In this document: piece by piece, positions 6,331 to 7,616 of the stretch
Layout of the letters: the number at the start of each line of letters is the position of its first letter
Position numbering within the stretch: the first letter of the stretch is position 1
From: Roseiflexaceae bacterium UBA965
GTDB taxonomy: Bacteria; Chloroflexota; Chloroflexia; Chloroflexales; Roseiflexaceae
Assembly: GCA_002292925.1 (NCBI GenBank)
Contig: DBCF01000233.1
Span: forward strand, 1 to 7,616
DNA length: 7,616 nucleotides
Direction of reading: 5' to 3'
Notes under the pieces: generated by a model
What the model was told of the DNA's origin: nothing
Database searches by the model: none
Seen by the model: only the letters and a program-made list of their open reading frames with translations
Translations under genes and position numbers: made by a program

Positions 6331-7559
6331 TTACCCGTATCACCAGTCATGACCAGCGCTACGATCTCGCCCCCGGCGAAGGGGCAGACGCCGTGCACAC
6401 CAATCCCCAATACGCCTATGCCGTCTGCCTGTTGCACGACGACAGCGGACTACGGGGCACCGGGCTCGCGTTTACGCTGGGGGGCGGTAATGCGTTGGTC
6501 TGCCAGGCTATCGACATCCTCGCTGGCGCACTGGTAAGGCGTGACATCGAAGAACTGATGGCGGAGTGGGGCACTGTCTACCAACAGCTGGCCAACCATC
6601 ATCAGTTGCGCTGGTTGGGGCCGCACAAAGGGGTGGTGCATTTGGCCCTGGCCGCCATCACCAACGCCTGTTTTGATTTGTGGGCCAAGTGGCGTGGCGT
6701 ACCGTTGTGGCGCTTGCTTCTCGACCTGAGCCCCGCCCAGATTGTAGCCTTGCTCGATTTGCGCTACCTCGAAGATGTGTTGCCCGCCACACGAGCGTTG
6801 GAGCTCATCAACGCCGCCCAGGCCAGTCGCCCCGAACGGATGGGAGTGATTGCTAGTGGTTACCCGGGCTACGACACATCGGTGGGGTGGTTTCATTATG
6901 ACGAGCAACAAGTCCGTGAAAACGCCAAACGGGCGCTGGCAGCGGGCTTTGGCGCCATCAAGCTCAAAGTAGGCGCCCGTGACCCCAATTACGACCTACG
7001 CCGCGCCGCCGCGGTGCGTGAGGCGGTGGGTGACCAGACCACGGTCATGCTCGACGCCAACCAGCAATGGACATTGCCCCAAGCGCTCGAGATGTGCCAG
7101 GCCTTGCAACACATTAACCCACTCTGGGTGGAAGAGCCGACACACCCCGATGATATACTCGCGCACCAAACCATTGCTCAGGCGATAGCCCCTGTCAAAG
7201 TAGCGGCCGGCGAGCATGTGCCCAATGCGATTGTCTTCAAAAACTACCTGCAACTGGGGGCCATGCACTATGTGCAAGCCGATTGTGTGCGGGTAGGCGG
7301 GATTAGCGAATTCATCACGATTAGTCTATTAGCCCGCCACTACAATCTGCCTGTAGCGCCCCATGTGGGTGACATGGGGCAGATCCATCAACACCTGGTG
7401 TTGTTCAATCATATTGCCCTTGGCCACGAGAAACTCTTTTTGGAATATATTCCTCATTTGCGCCAGCACTTCGTGCACCCCGCCAGCGTACGCGATGGCG
7501 TTTATCACACCCCACAAGAACCAGGCAGCAGTAGCGATTTGGTAGACATGGATGCGTAG
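6327..7559 (+). CDS. fucD: L-fuconate dehydratase-like enzyme, enolase superfamily (MR subgroup)
   Basis: This enzyme would remove water from L-fuconate, or a related acid sugar, to give 2-keto-3-deoxy-L-fuconate. It resembles, from memory, Xanthomonas FucD and human ENOSF1: NPQYAYAV, GLAFTLGGGN, LRWLGPHKGVVHLALAAITNA, GYPGYDTSVGW. Positions in the 410-residue form (add 5 for the ATG at 6312): base lysines in KLK (212-214), metal ligands D243 (LDAN), E269 (WVEEP) and E296 (AGEH), and the Asp-His pair D319 (QADCVRVGG) and H346 (APHVG). All catalytic residues are present. The start at 6327 is preferred because its ATG overlaps the TGA of the preceding gene (ATGA) and gives MITRITSHDQRYDL, the family's usual N-terminus; the ATG at 6312 would add MDVAG and has no ribosome site. 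The protein stops soon after QEPGSSSDL, about 25 residues shorter than the Xanthomonas enzyme as I recall it, and its TAG lies inside an inverted repeat. Other acid-sugar substrates cannot be excluded. Confidence 0.9.
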   Translation: MITRITSHDQRYDLAPGEGADAVHTNPQYAYAVCLLHDDSGLRGTGLAFTLGGGNALVCQAIDILAGALVRRDIEELMAEWGTVYQQLANHHQLRWLGPHKGVVHLALAAITNACFDLWAKWRGVPLWRLLLDLSPAQIVALLDLRYLEDVLPATRALELINAAQASRPERMGVIASGYPGYDTSVGWFHYDEQQVRENAKRALAAGFGAIKLKVGARDPNYDLRRAAAVREAVGDQTTVMLDANQQWTLPQALEMCQALQHINPLWVEEPTHPDDILAHQTIAQAIAPVKVAAGEHVPNAIVFKNYLQLGAMHYVQADCVRVGGISEFITISLLARHYNLPVAPHVGDMGQIHQHLVLFNHIALGHEKLFLEYIPHLRQHFVHPASVRDGVYHTPQEPGSSSDLVDMDA

Positions 7560-7582
7560 GGGCGAATAAATTCGCCCCTACG
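7555..7582. repeat. Perfect inverted repeat over the stop codon, possible dispersed repeat
   Basis: CGTAGGGGCGAAT (7555-7567) and its exact reverse complement (7570-7582) flank two A bases. As RNA this would fold as an 11-12 bp GC-rich stem with a short A-rich loop. The TAG stop of the dehydratase gene (7557-7559) lies in the left arm. No T-run follows on either strand, so a standard intrinsic terminator is not supported. From memory, palindromes of the form GTAGGGGCGAA...TTCGCCCCTAC recur between genes in several bacterial genomes including Chloroflexota; a genome search would confirm it here. Confidence 0.7.
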
Positions 7583-7608
7583 CCCCCGGCCCCCCATCCG
7601 CCCATCCC
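7583..7608 (-). other. Potential G-quadruplex tract
   Basis: The plus strand has C-runs of 5, 6, 3 and 3 (7583-7587, 7590-7595, 7601-7603, 7606-7608) with gaps of 2, 5 and 2 bases. The minus strand therefore meets the usual pattern of four G-runs of at least three with loops of one to seven. It follows directly on the inverted repeat. No gene is visible from 7560 to the window end. Confidence 0.5.
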
Positions 7609-7616
7609 ATCATGCC

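Noticed and set aside
1..7616. CRISPR array, tRNA, insertion sequence or phage genes
   Set aside because: I saw no regularly spaced short direct repeats outside the RCC1 coding repeats, no tRNA-like cloverleaf, and no transposase or integrase motif.

Overview
The window looks like a chromosomal stretch from a member of the Chloroflexota, probably class Chloroflexia. The basis is recall rather than a search. The first protein has a Thr/Pro-rich surface linker (TPT.TNTP style) of the kind common in Herpetosiphon and Chloroflexus relatives. The glycosidase-like protein ends in a C-terminal module (LVQPFERR, then NPAGYQVEMGNVGQHYYGWRYG) that I associate with secreted Chloroflexia proteins. Composition is mixed: hand counts give 29 G/C of 60 at 541-600 in the first gene and 43 of 60 at 5341-5400 in the oxidoreductase gene.

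Layout. (1) Bases 2-1228, plus strand: the 3' part of a gene for an extracellular seven-repeat RCC1-type beta-propeller with a conserved cysteine pair in every blade; its N-terminus lies outside the window. (2) 1229-1374: a convergent intergenic region with two strong hairpins, the second a clear two-way intrinsic terminator. (3) 1375-3096, minus strand: a secreted GH99-like glycoside hydrolase with a duplicated C-terminal module. (4) 3097-3232: a divergent promoter region with two facing promoters built on nearly the same motif. (5) 3233-7559, plus strand: purK (purine synthesis), then a tungsten/molybdopterin aldehyde:ferredoxin oxidoreductase (AOR) family protein, then an L-fuconate dehydratase-type enolase-superfamily enzyme. 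The last two overlap at ATGA and are probably translationally coupled. (6) 7555-7616: a perfect inverted repeat that contains the stop codon of the last gene, followed by a C-rich tract able to form a G-quadruplex on the minus strand.

How the genes may work together. The AOR-family enzyme and the fuconate dehydratase probably act in one sugar-acid route. The oxidoreductase could oxidise a sugar aldehyde such as L-fucose to the aldonate that the dehydratase uses, or oxidise the lactaldehyde released later in that route. This is inference from coupling and family chemistry. The AOR protein departs from the canonical family at its pterin-binding motifs and at the usual active-site histidine, so its substrate is uncertain. 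No electron-transfer partner, kinase, aldolase or transporter gene is visible. The purK gene has no purE beside it. The RCC1 protein and the glycosidase both look exported and have no evident link to the sugar-acid genes. I saw no RNA gene, CRISPR array, insertion sequence or phage gene.
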